From Streptomyces sp. NBC_01296 (lineage in GTDB: Bacteria > Actinomycetota > Actinomycetes > Streptomycetales > Streptomycetaceae): a stretch of 64,000 nucleotides of DNA. Shown piece by piece: positions 52,605 to 61,687 of the stretch (positions are counted from its first letter, which is position 1; each line of letters begins with the position of its first letter). The notes under the pieces are model-generated. The model was not told where the DNA came from. It worked only from the letters and a program-made list of their open reading frames with translations, and did no database searches. The stretch covers positions 3,720,001-3,784,000 of the forward strand of contig NZ_CP130720.1 of assembly GCF_035984415.1 (NCBI RefSeq). Reading direction: 5' to 3'. The position numbers were made by a program, and so were the translations under genes.

Positions 52605-53384
52605 TCAGCCGAGCTTCTTGACCTGGGTGTCGATCAGCGCCTTCGGGTGCTCGGCCGTGCCCGTCAGGCTGACCGAGCTGAAGGTGGCCACGGTGGAGCC
52701 CTTGCGGGTGACGGTGATCAGGATCGTGCCCTTGTCGCCGCCGCTCAGGTCGGCGGTGAGGGACAGGCTCGCCGACTCGTCGCCGCCGGTGACGGCCGGA
52801 CCGGGCTTGACGCTCTCGTACTTGGTGGTGTCGCCCTCGGCGGTGGCACTGAAGCCGCCCGCGCACGCGGTGCCCGCCGCCTTGACGGAGGCGAGCAGCT
52901 CCTCCGCGCCCTTGCCTTCGTACGAGGAGAGCCCGGTCATCGTCGTGGTGACGCCGAACGCGTTCTTGATCGCCTCGAGCTTCTCCTCCGGCGAGGCGTT
53001 CTCGGCCGGCTCCTTCGGCTTGGCGCCCAGCGCCGTACGGGCGACGCCGGTCGGCGTACCGACCTTCTGCAGGGCCTGGGACTGGACCAGGACCTTGCAC
53101 GCGGCCTTGTCGGTGGTGACCGGGGTCGAGTCGACCTTGGCCAGCTTGGCGCCCGCCTCGGCCTGGACCACGTAGTCGGGGACCTCGGCCTGGGTGACCA
53201 GCAGGGCGGTCAGCTCGGCGTCCGTCTTGCCCTTCGCGGCCGGGGCCGCGGACGACGCGGCGGCGGACGGCTTGGCGTCCGGCTTCTTGTCGTCCGCCTT
53301 GTCGGAACCGCAGGCGGTGGACAGAAGGGCCAGGGACACCGCGGAGGCGGTCAGGACGGTACGACGGACAAGAGTGCTACGCAC
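52605..53384 (-). CDS. Hypothetical lipoprotein
   Basis: Protein of 259 aa with a lipoprotein signal (VRRTVLTASAVSLALLSTAC) and a Lys/Asp/Ala/Ser linker, then a mixed alpha/beta domain with four Cys-free central strands; motifs include LLVTQAEVPDYVV and CKVLVQSQALQKVG. It resembles actinobacterial sensor-type lipoproteins, but I do not recognise a named family. GTG start at 53384 with GGGGGAG upstream; longer frames lack a signal start. It diverges from coaA across about 290 bases. Monocistronic, ended by the palindrome at 52551-52584. Confidence 0.82.
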   Translation of the reverse strand: MRSTLVRRTVLTASAVSLALLSTACGSDKADDKKPDAKPSAAASSAAPAAKGKTDAELTALLVTQAEVPDYVVQAEAGAKLAKVDSTPVTTDKAACKVLVQSQALQKVGTPTGVARTALGAKPKEPAENASPEEKLEAIKNAFGVTTTMTGLSSYEGKGAEELLASVKAAGTACAGGFSATAEGDTTKYESVKPGPAVTGGDESASLSLTADLSGGDKGTILITVTRKGSTVATFSSVSLTGTAEHPKALIDTQVKKLG

Positions 53385-53670
53385 GAAGGATCTCCCCCAG
53401 GAAAACACGGCAAAGACAGCAGCGGCAGCAGAAGGAGCGCCGCGGTGATCAAGCAAATCTACGGGGCGGTTCGATCACGGCCAGTCCATTTTCCGCCCGC
53501 TGCGGCCGATCGTGACCGGAGCGCGATCCGCACCCCGGCTCGCGGCCGGCTCGAGACCGGCACGGGAACCACTGCACGACACCCCGCAGACACCGCTGCG
53601 ACGGCCCGGACCCCCGGCACGTGACCGACCACACCACCCACAACCGCCTCCGAGCCACGACAATGGCCCT

Positions 53671-54705
53671 GTGATCACTTCGCCGCCACGAAGCACGCAG
53701 CCGGACAGCGCGATGGAGCGCCCCGGCCGTCCCGAGCGACCTCACCGCCGGGCCGAGGTCTCTCCCTACGTCGACCTCACCCGGGACGAGTGGAGCGCCC
53801 TGCGCGAACGCACCCCGCTCCCCCTCACCGCCGACGAGGTCGAACGACTGCGCGGTCTCGGCGACGTCATCGACCTCGACGAGGTCCGGGACGTCTACCT
53901 CCCGCTCTCCCGCCTCCTCAACCTCTACGTCGGTGCCACGAGCAACCTCCGCGGCACCCTCAACACCTTCCTCGGCGACGCCGGCAACGGGCACGGCGCG
54001 CAGCAGGGCACCCCGTTCGTCATAGGGGTCGCCGGCTCCGTCGCCGTCGGCAAGTCCACCGTGGCCCGCCTGCTCCAGGCCCTGCTCGCCCGCTGGCCGG
54101 AGCACCCCCGCGTCGAGCTGGTCACCACCGACGGCTTCCTGTACCCGATGAAGGAGCTCCAGCGCCGCGGGCTCACCTCCCGCAAGGGCTTCCCGGAGTC
54201 GTACGACCGCCGCGCGCTCACCCGCTTCGTCGCCGACATCAAGGCGGGCAAGGACGAGGTGACGGCCCCCGTCTACTCGCACCTCATCTACGACATCGTC
54301 CCGGGCGAGCAGCTCGTCGTACGCCGCCCGGACATCCTGATCGTCGAGGGGCTCAACGTCCTCCAGCCGGCCCTGCCCGGCAAGGACGGCCGCACGCGCG
54401 TCGGCCTCGCCGACTACTTCGACTTCAGCGTGTACGTGGACGCCCGCCCCGAGGACATCGAGCGCTGGTACCTCAACCGGTTCCGGAAGCTGCGCGAGAC
54501 CGCCTTCCAGAATCCTTTCTCCTACTTCCGCAAGTACACCCAGGTCTCCGAGGAGGAGGCCATGGAGTACGCGCAGACCATGTGGCGCACCATCAACAAG
54601 CCCAACCTCCTGGAGAACGTGGCCCCCACCCGCGGCCGCGCGACCCTCGTCGTACGCAAGGGCCCGGACCACAAGGTGCAAAAGCTCAGTCTCCGCAAGC
54701 TCTGA
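53671..54705 (+). CDS. coaA: Pantothenate kinase, type I
   Basis: Protein of 344 aa phosphorylating pantothenate, the controlling step of CoA synthesis. It has the P-loop GVAGSVAVGKST (122-130), VTTDGFLYPMKEL, SRKGFPESYD and FQNPFSYFRKYT. The start is taken at GTG 53671, six bases after GACAAT, a -10-like hexamer, implying a leaderless mRNA; an ATG at 53713 inside the non-conserved N-terminus is possible. The first 30 residues are Pro/Arg-rich and variable in relatives. Followed by a strong terminator. Confidence 0.93.
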   Translation: MITSPPRSTQPDSAMERPGRPERPHRRAEVSPYVDLTRDEWSALRERTPLPLTADEVERLRGLGDVIDLDEVRDVYLPLSRLLNLYVGATSNLRGTLNTFLGDAGNGHGAQQGTPFVIGVAGSVAVGKSTVARLLQALLARWPEHPRVELVTTDGFLYPMKELQRRGLTSRKGFPESYDRRALTRFVADIKAGKDEVTAPVYSHLIYDIVPGEQLVVRRPDILIVEGLNVLQPALPGKDGRTRVGLADYFDFSVYVDARPEDIERWYLNRFRKLRETAFQNPFSYFRKYTQVSEEEAMEYAQTMWRTINKPNLLENVAPTRGRATLVVRKGPDHKVQKLSLRKL

Positions 54706-54719
54706 CGCCGTCACGCACC

Positions 54720-54768
54720 AGGGGGTGTCTTGTCGATCGAGCCTGGCCTGATCGGCAAGACACCCCCT
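54720..54768. terminator. Terminator of coaA, merging with the next promoter
   Basis: AGGGGGTGTCTTG (54720-54732) pairs perfectly with CAAGACACCCCCT (54756-54768), and a CGATC/GATCG stem inside extends it. The last T of the 3' arm is the first base of the next gene's -10 hexamer. Confidence 0.85.
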
Positions 54769-54773
54769 AGGGT
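54768..54773 (+). promoter_or_regulatory. -10 hexamer TAGGGT of the DUF389 gene
   Basis: TAGGGT then six bases then ATG 54780, the leaderless arrangement. The -35 region would fall inside the coaA terminator loop. Confidence 0.5.
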
Positions 54774-54779
54774 GCGGCC

Positions 54780-55727
54780 ATGCTGCACCTTCGGTTGATC
54801 ACCCCGGCCGACCGGACCGAGGCCGTGGTCTCGGTCATCGAATCGACGGTCGGCACCACCCATCTGGTCGTACTGCCGGGCGTCGCCCGCGAACCCCGGG
54901 GCGACGTCGTGCTGTGCGACGTCGCCCGCGAGGCGGGGGACGAGCTGCTGAACGAGCTCCGGGAGCTGGGCATCGAGCAGGACGGCTCGATCGCCGTCGA
55001 GACCATCGACCTGTCGCTGTCCCGGCGGGCCGACGCGGCCGAGGAGGAGGCCCCGGGCGAGGCCGCCGACGCGGTGCTGTGGGAGCAGCTGACGGAGGCC
55101 ACCCACGAGGAGTCCACGCTCACCATCACGTACGTCGCGTTCATGATCCTCGCGACCATGATCGCGGCATGCGGCGTCGCCCTCGACAACGCCATCCTGA
55201 TCGTGGGAGCCATGGCGGTCGGTCCGGAGTTCGGCCCGCTCGCGGGCGTCTGCACCGCGGTGGTGCAGCGGGCGCCGCGGCTCGCCCTGCGATCCCTCGG
55301 CGCGCTGCTGATCGGCTTCGCCGCCGCGATCGTCGCCACGACCGTCTTCAGCCTGGGGATGGACGCGATCGGGCAGTTCCAGGAGGGGATGCTGGAGCGG
55401 CCCCGCCCGAACACCGGCTTCATCTGGCAGCCGGACCCGTTCTCGTTCGTGGTGTCGCTGCTCGCGGGCGTGGCGGGGGTGCTGTCCCTGACGTCCGCCA
55501 AGTCCGGGGCGCTGGTGGGCGTCGCGATCTCCGTGACCACCGTCCCGGCCGGTGCGAACGCCGCCGTGGCCCTCAGCTACGGCGACTTCTCCCAGATGTG
55601 GGGTTCGGCGGAGCAGCTGCTGCTGAACCTGGGCGGGATCATGCTGGCGGGCATCTTGACCCTGTACGCGCAGAAAGCGCTGTGGCGGACCCAGCGCGGC
55701 CGCTGGGTCCGCCGGCCGAAGACCTGA
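54780..55727 (+). CDS. DUF389 membrane protein
   Basis: Protein of 315 aa. A cytoplasmic N-terminal domain (LHLRLITPADRTEAVVSVIEST) of about 95 residues is followed by six or so membrane helices, with the family motif GAMAVGPEFGPLAG after the first pair, and LTSAKSGALVGVAISVTTVPAGANAAVALS. DUF389 proteins occur in many bacteria without a known substrate; transport is a guess. ATG start at 54780, leaderless. Convergent with glmM across a terminator. Confidence 0.88.
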   Translation: MLHLRLITPADRTEAVVSVIESTVGTTHLVVLPGVAREPRGDVVLCDVAREAGDELLNELRELGIEQDGSIAVETIDLSLSRRADAAEEEAPGEAADAVLWEQLTEATHEESTLTITYVAFMILATMIAACGVALDNAILIVGAMAVGPEFGPLAGVCTAVVQRAPRLALRSLGALLIGFAAAIVATTVFSLGMDAIGQFQEGMLERPRPNTGFIWQPDPFSFVVSLLAGVAGVLSLTSAKSGALVGVAISVTTVPAGANAAVALSYGDFSQMWGSAEQLLLNLGGIMLAGILTLYAQKALWRTQRGRWVRRPKT

Positions 55728-55741
55728 ACGGCCCGGTGACG

Positions 55742-55788
55742 ACGTCGGCCCCGCCCTCCGGAACAACACGGAAGGGCGGGGCCGACGT
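55742..55788. terminator. Bidirectional terminator between DUF389 and glmM
   Basis: ACGTCGGCCCCGCCCT (55742-55757) pairs perfectly over 16 bp with 55773-55788. Confidence 0.85.
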
Positions 55789-55806
55789 ACGGACCGGGGG
55801 CCGGGC

Positions 55807-57165
55807 CTAGCCGAGCGCCGACTTGACGACGTCCGCGAGCCGCCCGGCGACCGCGCGGGCCTGCTCGATGTCGGCGGCCTCGACCATGACCCGGACGAGC
55901 GGTTCGGTACCCGACGGACGGAGCAGCACCCGGCCGGTGGTGCCCAGCTCGCGCTCGGCGTCCGCGACGGCCGCGGCCAGCTCGGCGGAGGTCCCGACCC
56001 GGGTCCTGTCCACGTCGGGGACGTTGATCAGCACCTGCGGCAGCCGCTGCATGACGCCCACCAGGTCGGCCAGCGACCGGCCGGTGGCCACGACGCGCGC
56101 CGCCAGCATCAGGCCGGTGAGCGTGCCGTCGCCGGTCGTGGCGTGGTCAAGGATGATCACGTGGCCGGACTGCTCGCCGCCGAGGGCGTAGCCGTGCTCC
56201 TTCATCGACTCGAGCACGTACCGGTCGCCGACGCCGGTCTGCACGACCTGGATGCCCTCGCCCTCCATGGCCAGCTTGAAGCCGAGGTTGGACATCACGG
56301 TGCCGACGACGGTGTTGCCGCGCAGCTGGTCGGCCTCGCGCATGGCCAGCGCCAGCACGGCGAGGATCTGGTCGCCGTCGATCTCCGCGCCGGAGCCGTC
56401 GACCGCGAGGCAGCGGTCCGCGTCGCCGTCGTGCGCGATGCCGAAGTCGGCGCCGTGCTCGACCACGGCCTGCTTGAGGAGCCCCAGGTGGGTGGAGCCG
56501 CAGCCGTCGTTGATGTTGAGGCCGTCCGGCTCGGCGCCGATGGTGACGACCTCGGCACCCGCCCGGGTGAAGGCCTCGGGCGAGACGCGGGCGGCGGCGC
56601 CGTGCGCCTCGTCCAGGACGATCTTGAGCCCGTCCAGGCGGTTGGGGAGGACACCGATGAGGTGCGCGACGTACTTGTCGAAGCCCTCGTCGTAGTCGGA
56701 GACGCGGCCGACGCCGGCGCCGGTCGGACGGTCCCAGGGGGCGCCGGTGCGGTGCTCGTCGTAGACGGCCTCGATGCGGTCCTCGAGCTCGTCGGCGAGC
56801 TTGTGGCCGCCGCGGGCGAAGAACTTGATGCCGTTGTCGGGCATCGCATTGTGGCTGGCGGAGAGCATCACGCCGAGGTCGGCACCCAGCGCACCGGTGA
56901 GATACGCCACCGCCGGGGTGGGCAGCACACCGACGCGCAGGACGTCCACGCCCGCGCTCGCGAGGCCCGCGACGACCGCGGCCTCCAGGAATTCGCCGGA
57001 GGCGCGGGGGTCGCGGCCGACGACCGCGGTCGCCCGGTGGCCCGCGAAGGTGCCTGCCTCGGCGAGTACGTGGGCAGCTGCCACGGAGAGACCGAGCGCG
57101 AGCTCAGCCGTCAGATCCGCGTTGGCGACGCCGCGTACACCGTCCGTCCCGAAGAGTTGTCCCAC
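55807..57165 (-). CDS. glmM: Phosphoglucosamine mutase
   Basis: Protein of 452 aa converting glucosamine 6-phosphate to glucosamine 1-phosphate, after GlmS in UDP-GlcNAc synthesis. It begins MGQLFGTDGVRG and has the phospho-Ser104 loop MLSASHN, the metal loop DGDADRC, GGEQSGH and the phosphate-binding LRPSGTEPLVRVM. GTG start at 57165 with GGGAGG six bases upstream. It lies downstream of rpsI but is separated from it by the hairpin at 57238-57276. Confidence 0.95.
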   Translation of the reverse strand: MGQLFGTDGVRGVANADLTAELALGLSVAAAHVLAEAGTFAGHRATAVVGRDPRASGEFLEAAVVAGLASAGVDVLRVGVLPTPAVAYLTGALGADLGVMLSASHNAMPDNGIKFFARGGHKLADELEDRIEAVYDEHRTGAPWDRPTGAGVGRVSDYDEGFDKYVAHLIGVLPNRLDGLKIVLDEAHGAAARVSPEAFTRAGAEVVTIGAEPDGLNINDGCGSTHLGLLKQAVVEHGADFGIAHDGDADRCLAVDGSGAEIDGDQILAVLALAMREADQLRGNTVVGTVMSNLGFKLAMEGEGIQVVQTGVGDRYVLESMKEHGYALGGEQSGHVIILDHATTGDGTLTGLMLAARVVATGRSLADLVGVMQRLPQVLINVPDVDRTRVGTSAELAAAVADAERELGTTGRVLLRPSGTEPLVRVMVEAADIEQARAVAGRLADVVKSALG

Positions 57166-57237
57166 TGTTGTCCTCCCGAGTTCACACTTCGTTTGTGACC
57201 GCTTGTGACATGTATTTGCCGCTTGTGGCGGTAAACG

Positions 57238-57276
57238 AACCGCCCCGGCAGCACGGAGAGTGCTGCCGGGGCGGTT
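57238..57276. terminator. Terminator after rpsI
   Basis: The arms 57238-57254 and 57260-57276 pair perfectly over 17 bp with loop GGAGA. Confidence 0.85.
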
Positions 57277-57298
57277 GTTGCTGAACAGCAGGCGCAGA

Positions 57299-57820
57299 TT
57301 AACGCTTGCTGTACTGCGGGGCCTTACGGGCCTTCTTGAGACCGGCCTTCTTGCGCTCGACCGCACGGTCGTCGCGGGAGAGGTAGCCGGCCTTCTTCAG
57401 CGCCGGGCGGTTGTTGTCCACGTCCGCCTCGTTCAGCGCACGGGCCACGCCGAGGCGCAGGGCGCCGGCCTGGCCGGAAACGCCGCCACCCGAGATGCGG
57501 GCGATGACGTCGTAGCGGTTGTCCAGCTCAAGGAGCTTGAACGGGTCGTTGACTTCCTGCTGGTGCACCTTGTTGGGGAAGTAGTCCTCAAGGGTGCGAC
57601 CGTTGATCTTCCACTTGCCGGTGCCCGGAACGATCCGGACGCGGGCGATGGCGTTCTTGCGACGGCCCAGGCCTGCGGCAGGCTGCGGGTCGCCGAAGCG
57701 GCCGGCAAGGGACTCGGAGGTGTAGTCGCCCTCGACGACGACCTCGGACTCGCTGGTGTACTCCTCGACGTTGCCCTCGAACTCTTCGACGGGGGTCGTC
57801 TCGGCGGTGGTCTCGGCCAC
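57299..57820 (-). CDS. rpsI: 30S ribosomal protein S9
   Basis: Protein of 173 aa. The S9 core (GRRKNAIARVRIVPGTGKW, NGGGVSGQAGALRLGVARAL-type region, and the end KKAGLKKARKAPQYSKR) starts near residue 50. An acidic Thr/Glu/Val N-terminal extension of about 45 residues precedes it, longer than in E. coli but usual in actinobacteria. GTG start at 57820, 42 bases after rplM, the standard L13-S9 operon. The C-terminal SKR reaches the ribosomal P site. Confidence 0.95.
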   Translation of the reverse strand: MAETTAETTPVEEFEGNVEEYTSESEVVVEGDYTSESLAGRFGDPQPAAGLGRRKNAIARVRIVPGTGKWKINGRTLEDYFPNKVHQQEVNDPFKLLELDNRYDVIARISGGGVSGQAGALRLGVARALNEADVDNNRPALKKAGYLSRDDRAVERKKAGLKKARKAPQYSKR

Positions 57821-57862
57821 GATGCTCCTCAGAATTTTCTACGTCTTAGGGGGTGGCCGGAA

Positions 57863-58306
57863 CTACTGCGCGACCTGGGTGATCTCGAACGGCACCGGCT
57901 GCTGGGCAGCGTGGGGGTGCTGGTCGCCCGAGTAGACCTTCAGCTTCGAGAGCATCTGACGGCCCAGGGTGTTCTTGGGGAGCATGCCCTTGATGGCCTT
58001 CTCGACGGCCTTCTCCGGGTTGTTCGCCAGGAGGTCGTCGTAGCGCACGGAACGCAGACCGCCCGGGAAACCGGAGTGGCGGTACGCCATCTTCTGGGTC
58101 GCCTTGTTGCCGGACAGGTGAACCTTGTCGGCGTTGATGATGACGACGAAGTCGCCCATGTCCATGTGAGGCGCATAGGTCGGCTTGTGCTTGCCCCGCA
58201 GGAGGGCAGCGGCCTGGGTCGCCAGACGGCCGAGGACAACGTCCTGGGCGTCGATGACGAGCCACTGGCGCGAGATGTCGCCGGGCTTGGGGCTGAACGT
58301 ACGCAC
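57863..58306 (-). CDS. rplM: 50S ribosomal protein L13
   Basis: Protein of 147 aa with WLVIDAQDVVLGRLATQAAALLRGK, FVVIINADKVHLSGNKATQKM and GMLPKNTLGRQMLSKLKVY. GTG start at 58306. First gene of the rplM-rpsI operon; its promoter should lie in 58307-58500, which is locally AT-richer than the surroundings near 58480-58510. Confidence 0.95.
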   Translation of the reverse strand: MRTFSPKPGDISRQWLVIDAQDVVLGRLATQAAALLRGKHKPTYAPHMDMGDFVVIINADKVHLSGNKATQKMAYRHSGFPGGLRSVRYDDLLANNPEKAVEKAIKGMLPKNTLGRQMLSKLKVYSGDQHPHAAQQPVPFEITQVAQ

Positions 58307-58539
58307 GCGTATGCCTTCGCTTCTTCAGTGGTGGTATCCCAAAGGGCGCAAGCCCCCACGGGAAGGTCCTGACAGGGTCACCACGGACGATCACGACAGC
58401 CCTCGTTCACAACGGGGACGCAACCCGCGTGAACTGCTGGTCATCGGTCCGGTGGACCGGCGCAAGGCCCTTTCACGTGAGAATGAGAAAGCCAATACGC
58501 ATAACAAACCAGCAGGATACCCAAGCAGACCCGTACGGG

Positions 58540-59823
58540 TCAAAACGCGGTCCGCGATGCCGATTCTGCTGGCGTCGCGGCGCACTCCGGTTCGGTCCTG
58601 GGTGGGGACCCCGCAGTTGTTACGGGCTCCAGAGTAACCCGACCTGAGCGCAGCGCACGACGCGCCAGCACAATCGCGACTCCGCAGAGGGTGGCGCAGT
58701 CCTTGAAGGCGCGCCGCTTGTGGGCCAGCTCCGAGGGCCACGGCAGCAGCGCCACCTGGGGCGTCAGGGCCAGCCAGAACCAGGGCGAGCGGGGCATCGA
58801 CCCCGGCCGCACCGCCGAGGCCAGCAGCAGCGGCAGCACCACCAGCAGGTAGTGGTCGAAGGACGGCCGCGAGACCAGGAATGCGGCGAGCATCACCATG
58901 CAGGCCGTCTCCGCGAGCCTCAGCTCTCCCCCGTCCGTCTCCTCCCCCGTGCGCCGCCACCGCGTCCAGGCGGCCCACAGCCCCGCCCCGGCCCCCGAGA
59001 AGGCCACCAGCACCGCCACCGGCTCCGGCACCCCCAGCCGGGGCAGCACCGCAATGGGCGAGGCGTCCCAGGGCAGCGCGTACGCGTCCTGCCCGTTGAG
59101 CAGGAACGGCAGGGTCTTGGTGAAGAACAGCGACGGGCTCGGCATCAGCAGCGCGCCCGCCAGCGAGAGCCCCAGCGGCACCAGCACGGCTGCGGTCAGA
59201 CCCCGCCACCGCCGCGCCATCACGAACAGCAGCCCGACCGGCACCAGCATCGGCTTGCAGGCGATCGCCAGCCCTATCACCAGCCCGGCCGACCCCCAGC
59301 GCCGCCGCCGCACGAGCAGCAGCGCCACCGGCAGCGCGGCCGCCGAGATCGCCGTCCAGTTGCCGATCAGCACGAGGTTCACGTACGGCTTGTAGGCCAG
59401 GGCCAGCGCCGCGAACCCGACGACGGCGAAGCGCGAGCGCAGCGGGACCGAGAACATCCGCAGCGCGGCCAGCCACCCGATGCCCAGCAGCCCGGACATC
59501 GCGACCGGCAGGGTCCAGCGCAGCACCGCCGTCGGCAGCAGCGCCTCGGGAACGGCCATCAGGACCGCGCTGGGCAGGTACAGGAAGCGCTTGTCCTCGT
59601 ACGGCGACCCGCCGGCCAGCAGCGTCTGCGCCGCCTTGACCACAAAGGCGTTGTCGGAGCCCCAGTTCTCCCGCAGGCTCGTGGAGACGCAGACCCCCAG
59701 GACCACGGCGAGGGAGACGAGCTGCCAGGGCCGGGACGCGGGCCGCAGCAGCCAGTCGAGCAGCCGGTTGCCGGCGCCGTGGTGCTCCCGCTTCATGAGC
59801 CAGATGCCAGGCCACAGGCCCAC
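58540..59823 (-). CDS. GT87-type polyprenyl-linked glycosyltransferase (DUF2029)
   Basis: Protein of 427 aa with about ten membrane helices. The first loop has SLRENWGSDNAFVVKAAQTLLAGGSPYEDKRFLYLP, with the Asp and Tyr-Glu-Asp pattern of the GT87 (DUF2029) mannosyltransferase family; AYKPYVNLVLIGNW and ACKPMLVPVG are also typical. Donor and acceptor are unknown; mannan or glycolipid synthesis is plausible by family. GTG start at 59823 with GGGGGAGG upstream; an in-frame ATG at 59796 has no SD. Downstream of the ABC-F gene on the same strand. Confidence 0.82.
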   Translation of the reverse strand: MGLWPGIWLMKREHHGAGNRLLDWLLRPASRPWQLVSLAVVLGVCVSTSLRENWGSDNAFVVKAAQTLLAGGSPYEDKRFLYLPSAVLMAVPEALLPTAVLRWTLPVAMSGLLGIGWLAALRMFSVPLRSRFAVVGFAALALAYKPYVNLVLIGNWTAISAAALPVALLLVRRRRWGSAGLVIGLAIACKPMLVPVGLLFVMARRWRGLTAAVLVPLGLSLAGALLMPSPSLFFTKTLPFLLNGQDAYALPWDASPIAVLPRLGVPEPVAVLVAFSGAGAGLWAAWTRWRRTGEETDGGELRLAETACMVMLAAFLVSRPSFDHYLLVVLPLLLASAVRPGSMPRSPWFWLALTPQVALLPWPSELAHKRRAFKDCATLCGVAIVLARRALRSGRVTLEPVTTAGSPPRTEPECAATPAESASRTAF

Positions 59824-59863
59824 AACGCCTCCCCCTCACTCCGACCGAGGGGGCGGTCTCCCC

Positions 59864-59911
59864 CTAGCGCTTCCGCTCGACCCTACGTTCGTCCCAAACG
59901 GGTTCCTGAGA
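59864..59911 (-). repeat. Duplicated 3' end of the ABC-F gene
   Basis: This segment repeats the end of the ABC-F coding region at 60015-60062 with about 80 % identity. It would encode SQEPVWDERRVERKR followed by a stop, against TQEPVWDERRVERRR in the gene. The copies are 151 bases apart and out of frame, so this is a remnant, not an extension. Confidence 0.75.
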
Positions 59912-60014
59912 CCCGTCCCCACCGCCGCCCTCGCACCCTTCGGCCCCGGGGGGCCTCAGCGGCTTCGGACGGCTGCGACGGACTCTGTCCGTCGAACCGG
60001 GCCGAACACCCGTC

Positions 60015-61634
60015 TCAGCGGCGGCGCTCGACGCGTCGCTCGTCCCAAACGGGTTCCTGAGTCTCTCGCACAACACCGTCGGAACCGAAGACCAGGAAAC
60101 GGTCAAATGTCCGCGCGAACCACCGGTCGTGCGTGACGCACAGCACAGTGCCCTCGTACGACTCCAGGCCGTCCTGCAGCGCCTCCGCGGACTCCAGGTC
60201 CAGGTTGTCCGTGGGCTCGTCCAGCAGCAGCGCCGTGGTGCCCGCCAGCTCCAGCAGCAGGATCTGGAAACGCGCCTGCTGGCCGCCCGACAGCTTCTCG
60301 AACGGCTGGTCCCCCTGGCGCTCCAGCTCGTACCGGCGCAGGACGCCCATCGCGGCGCCGAGCGGCTTCGCGGCCTCCGTCCACAGGATGTCGACCAGGG
60401 TGCGGCCGAACAGCTCGGGGTGCGCGTGGGTCTGCGCGAAGTGTCCGGCGACCACCCGGGCACCCAGCTTGAAGTCGCCCGTGTGCTTGACGTCCTCGCC
60501 CGCCAGCAGCCGCAGGAAGTGCGACTTCCCGGAACCGTTCGAGCCGAGCACCGCGACCCGCTCCCCGTAGAAGACCTCCAGCGAGAACGGCTTCATCAGG
60601 CCCGTGAGCTCGAGGTTCTCCACGGTCAGCGCGCGCACGCCGGTCCGGCCGCCCTTCAGGCGCATCCGGATGTCCTGCTCGCGCGGCGGCTCCGGCGGCG
60701 GGCCCGCCTCCTCGAACTTCTGGAAACGCGTCTGCATCGCCCGGTAGCGCGAGGCCATGTCGGGGCTGCTCGCCGCCTGGTTGCGCAGCCGCAGGACCAG
60801 CGCCTTCAGACGGGCGTGCTCCTCGTCCCAGCGCCGCTTGAGCTCCTCGAAGCGCGCGAAGCGCTCCTTGCGGGCCTCGTGGTACGTGCCGAAGCCAGAG
60901 CCGTGCACCCAGACGTCGGTGCCCATCGGGCTCGGCTCCAGGCTGATGATCTTCTCGGCGGCCGTGGACAGCAGCTCCCGGTCGTGCGACACGAAGAGCA
61001 CGGTCTTGCGGGTGGCCTTGAGCTGCTCCTCCAGCCACCGCTTGCCCGGGACGTCCAGGTAGTTGTCCGGCTCGTCGAGCAGCAGCACCTCGTCCGGCCC
61101 GCGCAGCAGGGCCTCCAGGACCAGCCGCTTCTGCTCACCGCCCGACAGCGTGCGCACCTCGCGGAACTGCGCGGCGTCGTACGGGACGGCCAGCGCGGCC
61201 ATGGTGCAGACGTCCCACAGGGTCTCCGCCTCGTAGCCCTGGACGTCGGCCCAGTCGCTGAGCGCCTGCGCGTACGCCATCTGGGCGGCCTCGTCGTCCA
61301 CCGTCATGATCAGGTGCTCGGCGTGGTCGACGGCCTTCGCGGCGGCCCGGAGCCGGGGCTGGGCCACGGAGACCAGCAGGTCCCGTACGGTCGTCTCGTC
61401 CCGTACGGAGCCCACGAACTGCGACATCACGCCGAGGCCGCCGCTGACGGTGGTCCCGCCGCCGTGCGGCTGGAGGTCACCGGAGATCAGCTTCAGCAGG
61501 GTGGTCTTGCCGGCCCCGTTCGCCCCGACGAGGGCGACCACCGACCCCTCCCCCACGCGGAAGGAGACGTCGGGGAGCAGGACCCGCCCGTCGGGAAGGT
61601 AGTACTCCAGGTGGCTGGCTTCGAGATGTCCCAT
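60015..61634 (-). CDS. ABC-F family ATPase
   Basis: Protein of 539 aa with two ATP-binding domains and no membrane part. Walker A motifs are GANGAGKTT and GSNGSGKSH, signatures LSGGEQKR and LSGGQQAR, Walker B LLLDEPDNYLD and LLLDEPTDNLD, joined by a charged linker near residues 245-320 that in ABC-F proteins enters the ribosomal E site. Translational regulation or antibiotic protection is possible; the sequence does not decide. The start at 61634 follows GACAAT by seven bases (leaderless). The 3' end is duplicated downstream. Confidence 0.88.
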   Translation of the reverse strand: MGHLEASHLEYYLPDGRVLLPDVSFRVGEGSVVALVGANGAGKTTLLKLISGDLQPHGGGTTVSGGLGVMSQFVGSVRDETTVRDLLVSVAQPRLRAAAKAVDHAEHLIMTVDDEAAQMAYAQALSDWADVQGYEAETLWDVCTMAALAVPYDAAQFREVRTLSGGEQKRLVLEALLRGPDEVLLLDEPDNYLDVPGKRWLEEQLKATRKTVLFVSHDRELLSTAAEKIISLEPSPMGTDVWVHGSGFGTYHEARKERFARFEELKRRWDEEHARLKALVLRLRNQAASSPDMASRYRAMQTRFQKFEEAGPPPEPPREQDIRMRLKGGRTGVRALTVENLELTGLMKPFSLEVFYGERVAVLGSNGSGKSHFLRLLAGEDVKHTGDFKLGARVVAGHFAQTHAHPELFGRTLVDILWTEAAKPLGAAMGVLRRYELERQGDQPFEKLSGGQQARFQILLLELAGTTALLLDEPTDNLDLESAEALQDGLESYEGTVLCVTHDRWFARTFDRFLVFGSDGVVRETQEPVWDERRVERRR

Positions 61635-61687
61635 GCCGGGCATTGTCCAGGCCCGGCGCCGATCCGCCCAAACGGATAAGCAGCCGG

